From: Fusarium oxysporum f. sp. lycopersici 4287
Lineage: Eukaryota > Ascomycota > Sordariomycetes > Hypocreales > Nectriaceae
NCBI RefSeq assembly: GCF_000149955.1
Contig: NC_030989.1
Location: 4,712,070-4,776,069, forward strand
Length of the DNA: 64,000 nucleotides
Direction: 5' to 3'
The number at the start of each line of letters is the position of its first letter. The first letter of the stretch is position 1. Below, one piece after another: positions 1 through 11,200 of this stretch. Under the pieces are notes generated by a model. The model was not told the DNA's origin, made no database searches, and saw only the letters and a list, made by a program, of their open reading frames with translations. A program made the translations under genes and the position numbers.

Positions 1-169
1 CGGAACGAAGGAAAATGGAAAAGATCTTCCTCACCTGCGACAAGAGGTTTATGGTGAACAGGGGTAAGAATGTGTATAAGAAGCACTGAGAGTCTCCAGA
101 TAGTCAACAGTTTCGACACCTTTGAACAAGCCCCTACGACCAAGATTTCAAGATCTAAAAGCTATCAAC

Positions 170-978
170 ATGTTCACCCTTCAAGCTCTTCAACTTGCCT
201 CCATGTGCACCCTCGTGTACGGACATGGCTACCTTAGTAAACCCATGAGCCGAACCGGTCTCAACGCTGAAGTAACAAGTCCCATCCTTTCTTTAAAAAC
301 CTAGCTAACAAGTGACAGGCCGGCCCAGATACGTGCCCCGAGTGCACAATCCTGGAACCCGTCACCGCCTGGCCAGACCTCGACTCCGCCAAAGTCGGAC
401 GATCTGGACCATGCGGCTACAACGCCCGAGTCAGCGTCGACTACAACCAGCCCGGTGCCAACTGGGGCAAAGAACCCATCGCCACCTACAAGCCTGGCCA
501 AGTTGTCGACGTCCAGTGGTGCGTTGACAACAACGGTGACCATGGAGGCATGTACGCCTACCGTATTTGTCAAGACCAAGACATCGTCGACAAGTTTCTC
601 GACCCAAACTACATCCCCACCGAGGCTGAGAAGCAAGCTGCTGAAGATTGTTTCGAAGAAGGTCTTCTTCCCTGCACTGATGTTAATGGTCAGGAGTGCG
701 GTTACAGTCCTGACTGTTCTGCTGATCAGCCATGTCACCGCAACGATTGGTTCACATGCAAGTCTTTCGATGGTAACTCGGATGGAAAGGGATGCCGTGG
801 TGTTGACAATGCACCGATTAACTCGTGCTATACGTCTATTGCTGGTGGGTATACTGTGTCAGGCAAGATCAAGATCCCAGACTATGTCTCAAACCACACT
901 CTTTTGTCATTCAAGTGGAACGCGTTCCAGACTCCTCAGGTTTACTTGACTTGTGCTGATATCGCGATCTCGGCTTGA
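170..978 (+). CDS. AA16 lytic polysaccharide monooxygenase, secreted
   Basis: Exons 170-271 and 319-978 give 253 aa. Residues 1-18 are a signal peptide; cleavage leaves His19 as the mature N-terminus ([10 protein letters not shown]), the first ligand of the copper histidine brace. The second histidine is probably in [12 protein letters not shown]. The block [19 protein letters not shown], the paired cysteines and the C-terminal [11 protein letters not shown] match the AA16 family as I know it from Aspergillus. These enzymes oxidatively cleave cellulose-type polysaccharides outside the cell. There is no linker, CBM or GPI signal. ATG 170 is chosen because it starts the signal peptide; the reading frame is open upstream only from a TTG. 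Confidence is high for an LPMO and good for AA16. Confidence 0.88.
272..318 (+). other. Intron of the AA16 gene
   Basis: GTAACA donor and GTGACAG acceptor, 47 nt. Removing it joins ...NAE to AGPDTCPE in frame, restoring the conserved AA16 N-terminal block. Confidence 0.85.
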
Positions 979-1206
979 GTTCATTTGAACATCCCAGCAT
1001 GCCATCCGAGCTGGAAGGTTTCAATACTGGAGGTGTACAAAGCGCTTCAAAATGCATGGAAAAGGACGCTAGGACTGTGAATAACCTTGATTAGTGCATC
1101 TTTTTCTTTGGGCTAGGACTTTCTTTCATCCCAAAGACCAAAACTTCTAGCCTAGCATACAAAGACCGAATTATTACCCTTATTCCCGAACAGGCCCAAA
1201 CCCCAT

Positions 1207-4062
1207 TCACATAACAGTGCACTCATTACCAAGACTAGGATCCACATCTGCTTCTCTCTCTCTCGGCTCCGTCTCCAGGTCCTCCCAGTAGATAAAATCC
1301 ATGAATCCAGAACGAGCTTCATTCAATGTATCAGCAACAATTCTTAAACACTCCTCATTATCTCCCTTCAGCGCGAGTAACGCGAGAGCAACTCTCTTCT
1401 CCGACTTCCAAGGCCCAGATCCTTCATATGCCTCGAAGTACACAGGGTTTCCGGCTTCTTTCAGCCGCTCCTCAATACGCCCAAAAGTGATGAGGAGCCA
1501 GCAGGTGACGCCGACATAGTTAAAGCTCGAAATTGGCGCGATTCCCGCTACGTCGGAGAGAATGTCGAATTTAGCCAGTTCAAGAATATCGCGGCCGTCG
1601 AGGGCTTCTGACCCAGCTGATGGAGGAAACTGGAAGCCTTCTGGGGCGTATCGGTCCAAGACCTCATTTGGTACCTCGAGCGTATTGTTCGCAATAGAAG
1701 AGAGTTTGTTTGTTGCTTCAATAATCTCCTTATCGGTCATTCCAACTGCTCTCGCCTTCCGAACAAGGACAGTGTCCTCGAGCTCTTTTTCGCTCACGTG
1801 CTTTGCTCGACTCAGTCGCTCAAAGAACATCATGCTGCCAAATTGAAGCTCCTCATCAGGAATGGCCTCGAGGTTCCACCCCGCTCGCCGACAAGTGGTA
1901 AGCATGGAGTTCCTCTTGAAAATTTGGTTGATCTCCAGGTCAAAAAGCTGATGAACATTTTCCGCAAATCTTCTTCTATATCGAATCGCCTGTCTCTGCG
2001 CCTGCGCCTGTCTCGACCCCGGCTGGCCCACAGACGCGAGCAGAGCATCTACAAACCCTGATTTCGGCTTGCGACCCTGTGCAAAGAACGTATGCTTGAA
2101 GAGATCTTCTAGTGTTGCGCAGAGTCCAACAGGTCGAGAGAGGTAACCCTTTTGTACAACAGCATTGTGTAGATGGATCATCAGCGTTGGCTCAGGCATG
2201 CGCTCCCAAAGGAACATGCCAAGTCTGTAAGCGATCTCGAGACCTTCTTCAAGGCCAACTCCACAAAAGAATGGCGAATACTCTTGCAGACCGTTCGGGT
2301 TATGGTCTGCAAAGCGCGAGGGCGGTATGGTATCGAGCCCAGTCGTGTACTTGTGCTCTCCAAGAAAGTCGACGAAATCAAGCTGAGCGATCTTGATGAT
2401 CTCAAAAAAGTCTTTATGCTGAGCCATCTTTCCATCCTTCTCCAGAATCTGCTTGAGTAAATCGACTGTCTGGCAGTACCCAGCAAACACGCGCTTGTTC
2501 TGTCGATCGAGAAAGAGGTCGACATCTCGTCTGGCACGACCCTTCTTTGCTGGCGCTTGAAGCATATGACCGTGCAGAGCACTCAACGACCAACCGCGAG
2601 AAACGGTAAACGAATCGACGATGCACTGCATCTGGAAAACGTGGTGCGGATAGATCATCTTCGTGATGTCGGTTCCAGGCTTTTTCATAGCCATGCTGGT
2701 GATGTCGCCTGCAAATTCGTTCAGGCCGAAAAGGACTCGGTGGACGCCCCAGGGACCACTGGCAGACCAGTCCACGTTCTCGTAGACATGCTTCTCTCCT
2801 CTGACCGTGTTTCTCTGAACCACAATAGATGAGAATACATTAACAAGGTCGTAGAGCCATTTTATGGTATAGCAGCGACGCCAGTTGACTCGCTCCTCAT
2901 TCGTAGTCCGTTCCAAATTGAAGTTTGGATCCCATTTGGAGATCTTTGCCTGCATGGCCTTTGTCGGCTTGCCAGTACGATTGGCCTGAAAGTCAAGAAC
3001 AAAGTCCCTCAAATCCTGATACGCGTGAATGAGGAACTGCTCCTTGATGTCGACGGCTGTCTCCTTCTGACTGTGCTGTTCACCATCCGGGTCTAGCGCG
3101 AAAAGAGCAAGCCTGAATTTTCCCTGTGCTCTATCCATGTTTCCTCGAGTGATGGTGTTCATGATGGTTTCGTAAGTGTCGTGACCCGGAAAGTCGACGA
3201 AGATAGCCGCGTTGGTGCGCTTGACCATAGAGATTGTCAAATTACTTACAGCGCCTGCAACGGCGCTGTTCAGACCTTCGTATGCAACCTCCTTCCAAAG
3301 ACTTTGAGTGTAAGCGCGGAGGTCGGCCCATTCTTTGACTGTTGAGTAGACGGCCAGTAGATAATCTGTGACAAGGCCGACCTCGCCATTGTCCTCGATA
3401 ATGCGAATGCTCTCAATTGGTATTTCATCGGTCGCGGGATCTTTCGTGTCTTGTTTCTTGCCCTTCTTTGGTTTCTTGTATTTCCTCGCCTTTTTGCCTT
3501 TCCCCCTTGGCTTTCGTGAGACCTTTCGTGCGGCGACTGGTGATTGTGGCTGACCGACATCATCGTCTTCATCGCTCGACTCTCCCTCTTTGTCGACGCT
3601 CAGTTCTTGGAACTTGTTGGCGAACAGGATCTGATCAACGTCCTCGGTGTCGTCGCTGGTCGCAGCACTCGTCTTCTCCCATTCTTCGCCGCCAAGAATC
3701 TTGAAGGCACTGCGAAGGGTGTTTATGAAGTGTCGATGGCTCTCGTTACTTCGTTTGAGTTCCTCGTCCGAATCAGGCCCCATAAGCTCCTGAAACGTAG
3801 TGCTAACGAGAGACCTCGCCTGAATGATGGATCCGAAAAGCCGATAAATGACATTCGGTACAGGTTCCTTGTGCTGTGAAATCAGTTTCGACATGGAAAT
3901 CAGGCCATTGACTGTGCTTTGACCTGTCGTGTTGACAGAGCCGGCCGATTGAGTTTCTCCATCAGTGGTGGATCTGAGGAGACGATTGGACACGTTGATC
4001 ACCCAATACAACAGGTATTTTGTGTCCCTCTTGTAAGAGAGATAGAGGTTCTGCAACACCAT
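1207..4062 (-). CDS. Large DUF6604-type protein of unknown function
   Basis: Intronless reading frame. I prefer the ATG at 4062 (951 aa), because the DUF6604-like motif YLSYKRDTKYLLYWV begins right after it; an in-frame ATG at 4170 would add 36 poorly fitting residues. Near residue 200 there is an acidic stretch (SSDEDDDVG) followed by a strongly basic run (RKPRGKGKKARKYKKPKK), which could be a nuclear or nucleic-acid-binding tail. The rest is mixed-charge helical sequence without transmembrane segments. DUF6604 proteins are common in Fusarium and have no established function. The family call rests on the N-terminal motif only. Confidence 0.8.
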   Translation of the reverse strand: MVLQNLYLSYKRDTKYLLYWVINVSNRLLRSTTDGETQSAGSVNTTGQSTVNGLISMSKLISQHKEPVPNVIYRLFGSIIQARSLVSTTFQELMGPDSDEELKRSNESHRHFINTLRSAFKILGGEEWEKTSAATSDDTEDVDQILFANKFQELSVDKEGESSDEDDDVGQPQSPVAARKVSRKPRGKGKKARKYKKPKKGKKQDTKDPATDEIPIESIRIIEDNGEVGLVTDYLLAVYSTVKEWADLRAYTQSLWKEVAYEGLNSAVAGAVSNLTISMVKRTNAAIFVDFPGHDTYETIMNTITRGNMDRAQGKFRLALFALDPDGEQHSQKETAVDIKEQFLIHAYQDLRDFVLDFQANRTGKPTKAMQAKISKWDPNFNLERTTNEERVNWRRCYTIKWLYDLVNVFSSIVVQRNTVRGEKHVYENVDWSASGPWGVHRVLFGLNEFAGDITSMAMKKPGTDITKMIYPHHVFQMQCIVDSFTVSRGWSLSALHGHMLQAPAKKGRARRDVDLFLDRQNKRVFAGYCQTVDLLKQILEKDGKMAQHKDFFEIIKIAQLDFVDFLGEHKYTTGLDTIPPSRFADHNPNGLQEYSPFFCGVGLEEGLEIAYRLGMFLWERMPEPTLMIHLHNAVVQKGYLSRPVGLCATLEDLFKHTFFAQGRKPKSGFVDALLASVGQPGSRQAQAQRQAIRYRRRFAENVHQLFDLEINQIFKRNSMLTTCRRAGWNLEAIPDEELQFGSMMFFERLSRAKHVSEKELEDTVLVRKARAVGMTDKEIIEATNKLSSIANNTLEVPNEVLDRYAPEGFQFPPSAGSEALDGRDILELAKFDILSDVAGIAPISSFNYVGVTCWLLITFGRIEERLKEAGNPVYFEAYEGSGPWKSEKRVALALLALKGDNEECLRIVADTLNEARSGFMDFIYWEDLETEPREREADVDPSLGNECTVM

Positions 4063-4442
4063 CGTCACGTACGGAACGGCCGCAGTTCGCACAGAGTGAC
4101 AGGTTGCAATGATGATTGACCATACTGAGGGGACACGAAAGAAAGTTTCGGCTTTGTTTTCGAGACTCAAATCGTGTTGCCGGGGTCACGTGTTGGCGTG
4201 ACACAATTACGCATCACCCATTCAGAATATTTCTTTGTATGTTTGTTTGCCAATGGAGATGTGCCCAAATAAAGTTCAAATGCAAGCATCATCAGTAACC
4301 AGTGAACAAGCGTCCGGACGCGAAGCATGTGGAGCCACATTACGTGCGTGACACTGCAAATGATACGCCACCAAATGCAAACCCATAGAGAGGTCCATGA
4401 TCCATCATAATATGACAATAGGCCATGTTTACATCGTTAACA
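4063..4442. other. Intergenic: DUF6604 promoter and PTH11-like 3' end
   Basis: Small out-of-phase reading frames only; no recognisable motif, RNA gene or repeat seen. Confidence 0.5.
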
Positions 4443-6039
4443 CTAACAAACAGAAGGCCTTTTGTCCCTTGATTTATCAGATTCGACCGCACTAGTGCTG
4501 TCGGATATAAGCTCTAGCGACCGGTTTTTAAAGATACCGGTAGGCGATTGGTATTGAGCCCCGGAAAGTTTGGCCTGGCCCGTTACAGAGCCTCGAACCT
4601 TTCGTACGAACTGGCGGATATTGGGTGAGCAGCCCACCATAACGCCCACGCAGGGTTCGATGCAAGCCCATATTAGTGCTTTCAGAGCCCGCTTCTCTGC
4701 GAAAGTTAGCTCAGACTGGCAATGAGCTTGACGAGGCTCACCTGTGCCCTGTTTTCCCGACAGGAATGACCTCAGGTAAACAAACCTCACGACACTCGAT
4801 ATTATAAGACTAACGATGGTCAGCATTAAGATCAACCGGCAGGGGGCCAATAGAAAGACTGACAAAATTCCAACGCTAAACATCGCAATCACACCAATCT
4901 TCTTTCTGATCTTCAACCCCAAGTAGTAAAGCTGCGTCGTCGGGATTATCACCATCCAGACATCAAGCGTGATGTTTAGCATTGCATGCGTCAGGTATAA
5001 CAGCTCCTGGCTTCGAACTCTTCCGTAGGGATATATACCTTCCCAGTCTTCCCAATTCAACGCAACAGGCCTTCTCAAGGTAAGCATCACAATGAGACAT
5101 ACAAAGGTTGAACTGAGGTTGAAGGTTTGTGTGAACCAAACAGTAATGCGAAACTTGCGATCGGGAAAAATTCGGAGATAAAAGGCTAGGATCGATGCCT
5201 TGGCAAGACCAAGCAGAAGAAAATAGTTGAGCTGGTGGAAGAAGAATAACTAGCTTGGTTAGCGTCTCAGGGAAAGGAAACATAGGGGAGAACTACCTTG
5301 AAAGATGTGACCATCTCGCTGCCCGAAAGTGTCCAAATATCTCGACCAACACCATTTTCAACCACTATCAATCAATTAGTGCATTTTCTTACAAATTTGG
5401 TTTCAAGGAAGATTTGCTGACTCAATTGTGTAAGCACTGCTTGCGGAATCAGAAATCCCTTTAGACTATCAGCATATCCAAGCTACTTCGCCGTCAACGA
5501 TTGGAAGCGGCACTGACAGCTGAGAGGAGCATGAAAGTATCATCCAGTCCCCAATGGGATCTCTCAAAGTATTTCCACATAAACCTGAGAGCCGCAAACA
5601 GCATGGCGAGACTGAAGATTGTCCAACTTGATATTTCTAATGCCGCGCCGTTATTCCGTATCGGTAAGCCGCACTTGGTCGCAGAGATGTTTACAGTTCC
5701 TACAGCGCACGTGTAGATTAGCATTCTGCACGACAAGTCAATTGAAAAGGTAGCTAGTACTTAGGGTTTCCATTGCAGTGCAGACTTGCGTTAAACACTT
5801 GCTCATTGCAGCATAGAACATTTCATCATGACAAAGCTGTTCTTGCGTCGAGTTGGAGAATACGGGCTCGGCGACAACTTTGGACAGGCAGTTCATCTAT
5901 ATCATGATTCAGTCAAATAGAAAATCAAAAGATGGAAAGAATAACATACGCCGCATTCTGGGAGTTCTGTTGGCGCCTGGGCTGCAGCAACCCCGAATGA
6001 GAGGGCTGTTGCACCGATGTGCAATTTGAGTCGCTTCAT
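4443..6039 (-). CDS. CFEM-domain PTH11-type integral membrane protein
   Basis: Six exons (6039-5950, 5896-5761, 5699-5518, 5458-5422, 5364-5297, 5231-4443) give 433 aa. A signal peptide (about 1-20) is followed by a CFEM-like region starting ELPECG/MNCLSK, then CGLPIRNN, seven hydrophobic segments and a cytoplasmic tail. HWGLDD, NGVGRDIWTLSG and AKASILAFYLRIFP are signature stretches of the PTH11/SAT4 rhodopsin-fold family, which act as surface sensors in plant-associated fungi. The CFEM region has about five cysteines rather than eight, and the cysteine usually present after TM4 is missing, so this is a diverged member. Ligand unknown. Exons 3 to 5 are the least certain. Confidence 0.82.
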
Positions 6040-6596
6040 GTTAGGAGAGCAAAACAGAGAACCTAAAGAAGGGAGACTTTGAGGAATCAGACTTACTTTA
6101 TCAGTCTGACCTCATCAGGAATTGTGGACTGGAATGATAGAGCAAAGTGGCGTTTACGCTCTGACGACTTCGAATTCTCCCGGTCAAGTCGAACTTCAAA
6201 GAATACTAAGGTTCTTAAGTCCGGGACTAGTGCACCGGGTGAAAGAGATTATCTTTCGGCCACTTGACCTCTTCAGCATAGGTAATTCATAACCAGGGCT
6301 GCAGCATTCCAGTTATCGATTAAGCTCAACCGTGCGCAAATAGGGGCACTATATTTTGTTCATAATCTTGTGAATCGTAATTATGAAGTCAATGATTATT
6401 AAGTCGGCGAGAATGCAAACACTTTAAATGTCTGTAGATTTACTGCAAACTTGTAGGGAGAATATAACCATGTCCTACCTTCCTGTATTTCGTTGCAGAC
6501 TGAACGGGAGCTGGCCACCTGTAACATTATGAGCCATAGTTAATGTCACTAACCCGGCTTCCCTTCCTTCTTCCGAATGATGACATAGAGCCACTA
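6040..6596. other. Intergenic: PTH11-like promoter and E2-like 3' end
   Basis: A moderately AT-rich spacer. No RNA gene, repeat or credible coding frame seen. Confidence 0.45.
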
Positions 6597-7373
6597 TCAG
6601 GCGTCGGACAGCCTTGCTAGAATATCGCCTTGATAGGCTTCCTCAAGAGTATAGTCTTCGCCATTATTGCGATCAATTCCAACGTACTTGAATGCCTCGA
6701 CGACAGATTCTTTATCATATCCCAGAATGACGAATTGATCGATGAGATTGCGATTGTATCCTCCGTAACTAGCACTATTAATGATTAGTGGTGCTTTTTT
6801 TCGTGGAACAAAAGGAAGAGGTAATTGAGAAACAAACCTATCCGTTTCCGTAGCTGGGGCTGCCGCATACTTTACAGCCCACTCTTGAGCTCTTTCTTTG
6901 AAGACAGAATTGATCCTCAAGAACAGCGTGTTTGCATCTTCATTGACAGGAAAAGTTGAGTCAGGTTGCTGAAGTAGCCTGACTATTGTGTCCAAGGCTG
7001 TTTTGATAGTATTTGTTGGTCCCCATGAGCCGAGAGCGCCTGGTGCAATCTCACCCTACTATTGTCAGTCCTATCACCCGGCAAGAGGCTATCATATGCG
7101 CTGTGTTGTGTGATATCATACCGTTTCATGATGGACATTTGGATGATATATCTTTTGATTAAACTTCATTGACGGCTTCTCAAATGGATAGCCATCGGGG
7201 ATTGATACATTGATGGTGTAAGTACCTCCAGAGTAGGGTGTACCTGGGGGAATTGGCAGAGAGGCTTCAAGACGAGTTAAATCTCCCTGGTTGTATGGAT
7301 GTGGATTATAACTGGTGTGCTGAAAATCCTGCAGTTCTTTGGCAACTCGTTTTAGACGCGAACTCATCGCCAT
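6597..7373 (-). CDS. Ubc1/UBE2K-like E2 variant with UBA domain, lacking the catalytic Cys
   Basis: Exons 7373-7122, 7055-6838 and 6774-6597 give 215 aa. The UBC fold (about 1-150) shows RLKRVAKELQDF, the GTPYSGGTY turn, GYPFEKPSMKF and KIYHPNV. The next block, where active E2s have GxICLDIL, reads GEIAPGALGSW: the active-site cysteine is replaced by alanine. A C-terminal UBA-like segment (about 165-212, QFVILGYDKESVVEAFKYV) matches the architecture of yeast Ubc1 and human UBE2K. It therefore looks like a non-catalytic E2 that could bind ubiquitin chains or an E3. The second intron is 63 nt without a stop, so its retention stays in frame. The ATG two codons downstream is equally possible. Confidence 0.85.
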
Positions 7374-8224
7374 TTTGAAAGCATTAATTGAGAGATATCT
7401 GGGAGTGGGTCGGGTCAATGCGAGAAGGAGTATTAATGAAGGAAAGTCTCTAATTTATCAAGGAAAAAGCAAGAATGTAAGCCAAGCAGGTAGAAGATAC
7501 CACGTGTTGTTAACGGAAAATGGATAACTTAAGACAACCACATCTATTCTTGATTGGCCAGCCAAAGCCATAAAATGCAAAATGAAGCACTATCATAGAT
7601 GCGGACTATTGGAGAAGTCTGGACCTATACCTGCCACTCTTGCACGGGATTAGCCTGAAACTATTGGAACGAGTTAGCCCCCATGGCGAGTGCTCGTTTT
7701 GCTGCTTGAAAGCCGAATCGGCAAGTGGAGAATCTTTAATCCCATCGACGGTACATTTACAAGACCCGAAGCTAATCAGCCACCAATTCAACACCCGATA
7801 ACGACGAATCACCTACGGAACCAGCGCCAATAAAATGAGACCGCTACGCGCTCAACGGCACAAGCGGGACTGCCGATCCTTAAATTGAGCCAGTGTAAAC
7901 TCCTCACCCAGAAACTAGAGCAGACTCCTGCAGAAAGTGGCTGTTACAGACCCTGGGAATTGAACGGGAGCTGAAAACATCCCTGCTTTACACTAACCTA
8001 TCTGGAATAATACACTAATGCGCCTTGATGGGCTATCACAACGGCCGTCAGTTCACCATGCCCCAGGCTATAAAGTGTCAAGGGAGACGGGAGATGGCCT
8101 GATTGGGATAAGCATGCGCCGAGGCTTGAACCACCTAACTAAATCTTAGTTCCCGCACTCTACAGCCTTCACTGTCTTCCACCATTTCATCTTGAGTATA
8201 ACTCGGTAAACGCATGGAATCACA
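7374..8224. other. Intergenic: shared upstream region of the E2 variant and the NO VEIN-like gene
   Basis: About 850 bp between divergent genes. Short reading frames (for example 7606-7812) have no family resemblance. No repeat or RNA gene seen; presumably holds both promoters. Confidence 0.45.
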
Positions 8225-11200
8225 ATGAGCGTCATTTTTGGGGCCCAGGCCAGTGACGAAGCGCAACAGCTTATAGAGAAGATAGCTGTGGGCCATGGCT
8301 ACATCGAGGCGGCAAAGCTGGATGCGATGCCACCCGATGTACGACGGGTTGTAGAGGAAGCTCTGAAGAGCAATTCTAAATCTCATACCGCCGCTACAGA
8401 GTAAGTCGTCACGTCTAAGGACTTTCTCTATCTAAACTCTCGCCAGGCTTATACGTGAGTTAGCTGCGGGGAACATCAATGTTGCGTTTGAACTGCTTCA
8501 GAATGCGGACGACAACCAATACACCCGCGCAAAGGCCGCATGCGCGAATCCTGGGGCCCAGTTCATCGTTACTCAAGATATGGTAGTGATCGGCAGCAAC
8601 GAAGACGGATTCACAGAGAGCAACATTAAAGCCCTTTGCGATTTCGGAAAGTCAACCAAGGCTGGCACGTCAGGCTACATCGGACAGCCAGACGTTGGTT
8701 TCAAGTCTGTTTTCACCATCGCGTCCAAAGTGCAAATAGAATCTGGCCCTTTCTCATTCTATCTCCAGCACGAGGATGGAGATTCAGGCGTCGGAATGGT
8801 TAGACCTCACTGGACCGAACCACCTGTTCTTCCGGACTCTGTGAGGGAACATGAAGCTTATGGGGGCCTGTTCGGGAACCGGACAAGAATCATCCTGTTT
8901 CTGAAGGATCAGAATAGGGACAACCTACGGAGTAACTTCATCAACCAGCTTTGGGATACACCAGAGAGTGTGCTGCTCTTCATGAGAAACCTGCGGTCAC
9001 TGAAGATTACGGTACTGGGTGAGGACAACAAAGTTCAGCGCTCGAAAGATGTACTCCTTGACAGAGACTTATTCGGTTCTGGGACTCGAATTACAACGAA
9101 AAGGAAGCTAGGTCCGAGTCAGCTGACGACATGGAATCGCTATCTCGTCTACAAATTAACGGCAACAGGTTTGCCTGCCAACCCGAACCGAAGACCTGCT
9201 CCAGATCCTTCGGCCAATAGTTCCAATGCAGAAGTTGTACTAGCGTTTCCTGTTGATGAGAAAGGCGAGCCAATTATCGAGATCCAGAAAGTATTTGCCT
9301 TCATGCCGATTTCTGAGACCGGGTTGAGCGTCAGTATATTCGTCCGTAAGGTTCGGATACCCAGCTAATCAATATGCCTAGTTTCTTATTCACTCTGACT
9401 TCGTTGCCAATGCCACGAGACAAAAGCTTGTTACTGTCTCAGAAAGAAACGTTCGTATCAAGCAGGCAGTCGAGGATGCAGTCGTAACGGCAGTCCAAGA
9501 CCTCTGTAAGAAGCCTGGCACAGAACACAAATGGATGCGTTTCCTTCCCCAGATCAATCGAAACGGTATAGATCCATTTTGGCTCGGATTCAATAATGTC
9601 CTACGATTGAAAATCTCCATCATACCACTTTTGCGTCCAAGAAGCCAGAAGTTTGGCAATCTCTCAAAAGCAACCTCTCTCAAGCGCCTTTCTGCAGATC
9701 AATTAGACCAGTATGGAGCACCGCTTTTGCCTGATCTAGAGCAAGAGATGTATCTGTCTTCGGGATACGAACCACAAGATCTCGATATTCTCAGTCAGTA
9801 TGGATTGACTTACATGCCGAACTGGGCGATTATATCGAGGTTGGAAGCTTTCACAAAGACTGGTGATTGGAGGACAAGAAGCTTTGAGGATCGAGACGAA
9901 GATTGGCATTCTAGACTGGCCCGTCTCATTCTGAAGCTTTGGAATGACACACAGAACGATTGGAAGACTGCAATTCGCGGCATGCATCTTATTCCCCTTG
10001 TCTCGGGGGATTTGAAACAGGCCATTATTAACGGAAAGAAATGCGACATCTACGACAATCTGATCGAAGGCATTCCCATCCCCAGAGATCTGGATTTCCC
10101 AATGCTTCTACCAGCTGCCGCAGCGAGTCCGGATTGTCGGAAGCTTTATGAGGTCTTTGGCCCGAAGAGTCTTGCTGTTCAGCAAGTCCGAGAAAAGATT
10201 GTAAGCATGTATAAGGATCCTGCCGAGGTGGCTAAGCTCGACTTGGCCAAGTCAAGAAACCATCTTATTTTCCTCTACAGGATTGAGCCGAAGGACTTCA
10301 TCAACAAGGACGAGCAAGAAATCATGGTCGTCTTTGACCAGAAGCTACGCATCAAGCATCCAAAACAAGAATATGTCTACCTCCCTGGCGACGGAGCAGT
10401 GGCCCCAGGGAAAATTCTCAATCCTCCATTCCCAGAAGGGCTTGAGCCGCCAGATGTATCTCTCCTGCACCCGGCCTATCTTGAAGATCCACCAAGCCCA
10501 TCAGCTGGTAATGAGAAATCATGGACCCAATGGCTATATCACATTATCTACTGCGAAGAAAAGATCCAACTGTTCTCTGTACGAGATCCGCCTGCAGAAG
10601 CCGACAAGACTTACTCACAAGAGTATCAATATCTCGTCAGAGCTTGGCCAGGGCTTACGCTTCATAGACTCATGCTAAACTTCCAAAAACCAGAAGTTAA
10701 GAAGCAGTGGGTCGATGATAAGAAGGGATCTGCTCTTATGCGAAGAATGGAGTTTCTCTGCACCGATGCTGTGAGACATCCTTTAGAGGAGACCTTACTT
10801 CCGTTGCCGAAACTGTTAGAGAGGTGTAAAGATTGCTTTGCATCAGTGGAGAGCATGCCGTTCCTCAAGCTTGATGAGCCGATGAAAGACGATGACATCC
10901 CTGCGTGGCTAGCCTTTGCAGACCATTGTGGGATTGGGACGGAAGATGACACCAAGTTTACTCTGGCGATGCTCGGCTCTATCTCTAAGACTGTTACCGA
11001 GATGACAAGCGACATTTCACAAGCTGTAACTGATTTGTATCTTAAGCTTGAATCTGAGGTTCCTGTTGGATCCTCGAGTGCTCCTATCGCGGTACAAACC
11101 CAGATCACGTAAGTTACCGCTCCCATTCTCGCCAAGGACGCAGACTAACCACAGCAGAAATTTCTTTGTTGACAACAAATGCATCCTCTGCACACCGCTA

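Noticed and set aside
301..738. 145-codon reading frame antisense to the AA16 gene
   Set aside because: Opposite strand of well-supported coding sequence, no family resemblance.
10662..11135. 157-codon frame antisense to the NO VEIN-like gene
   Set aside because: Shadow of coding sequence.
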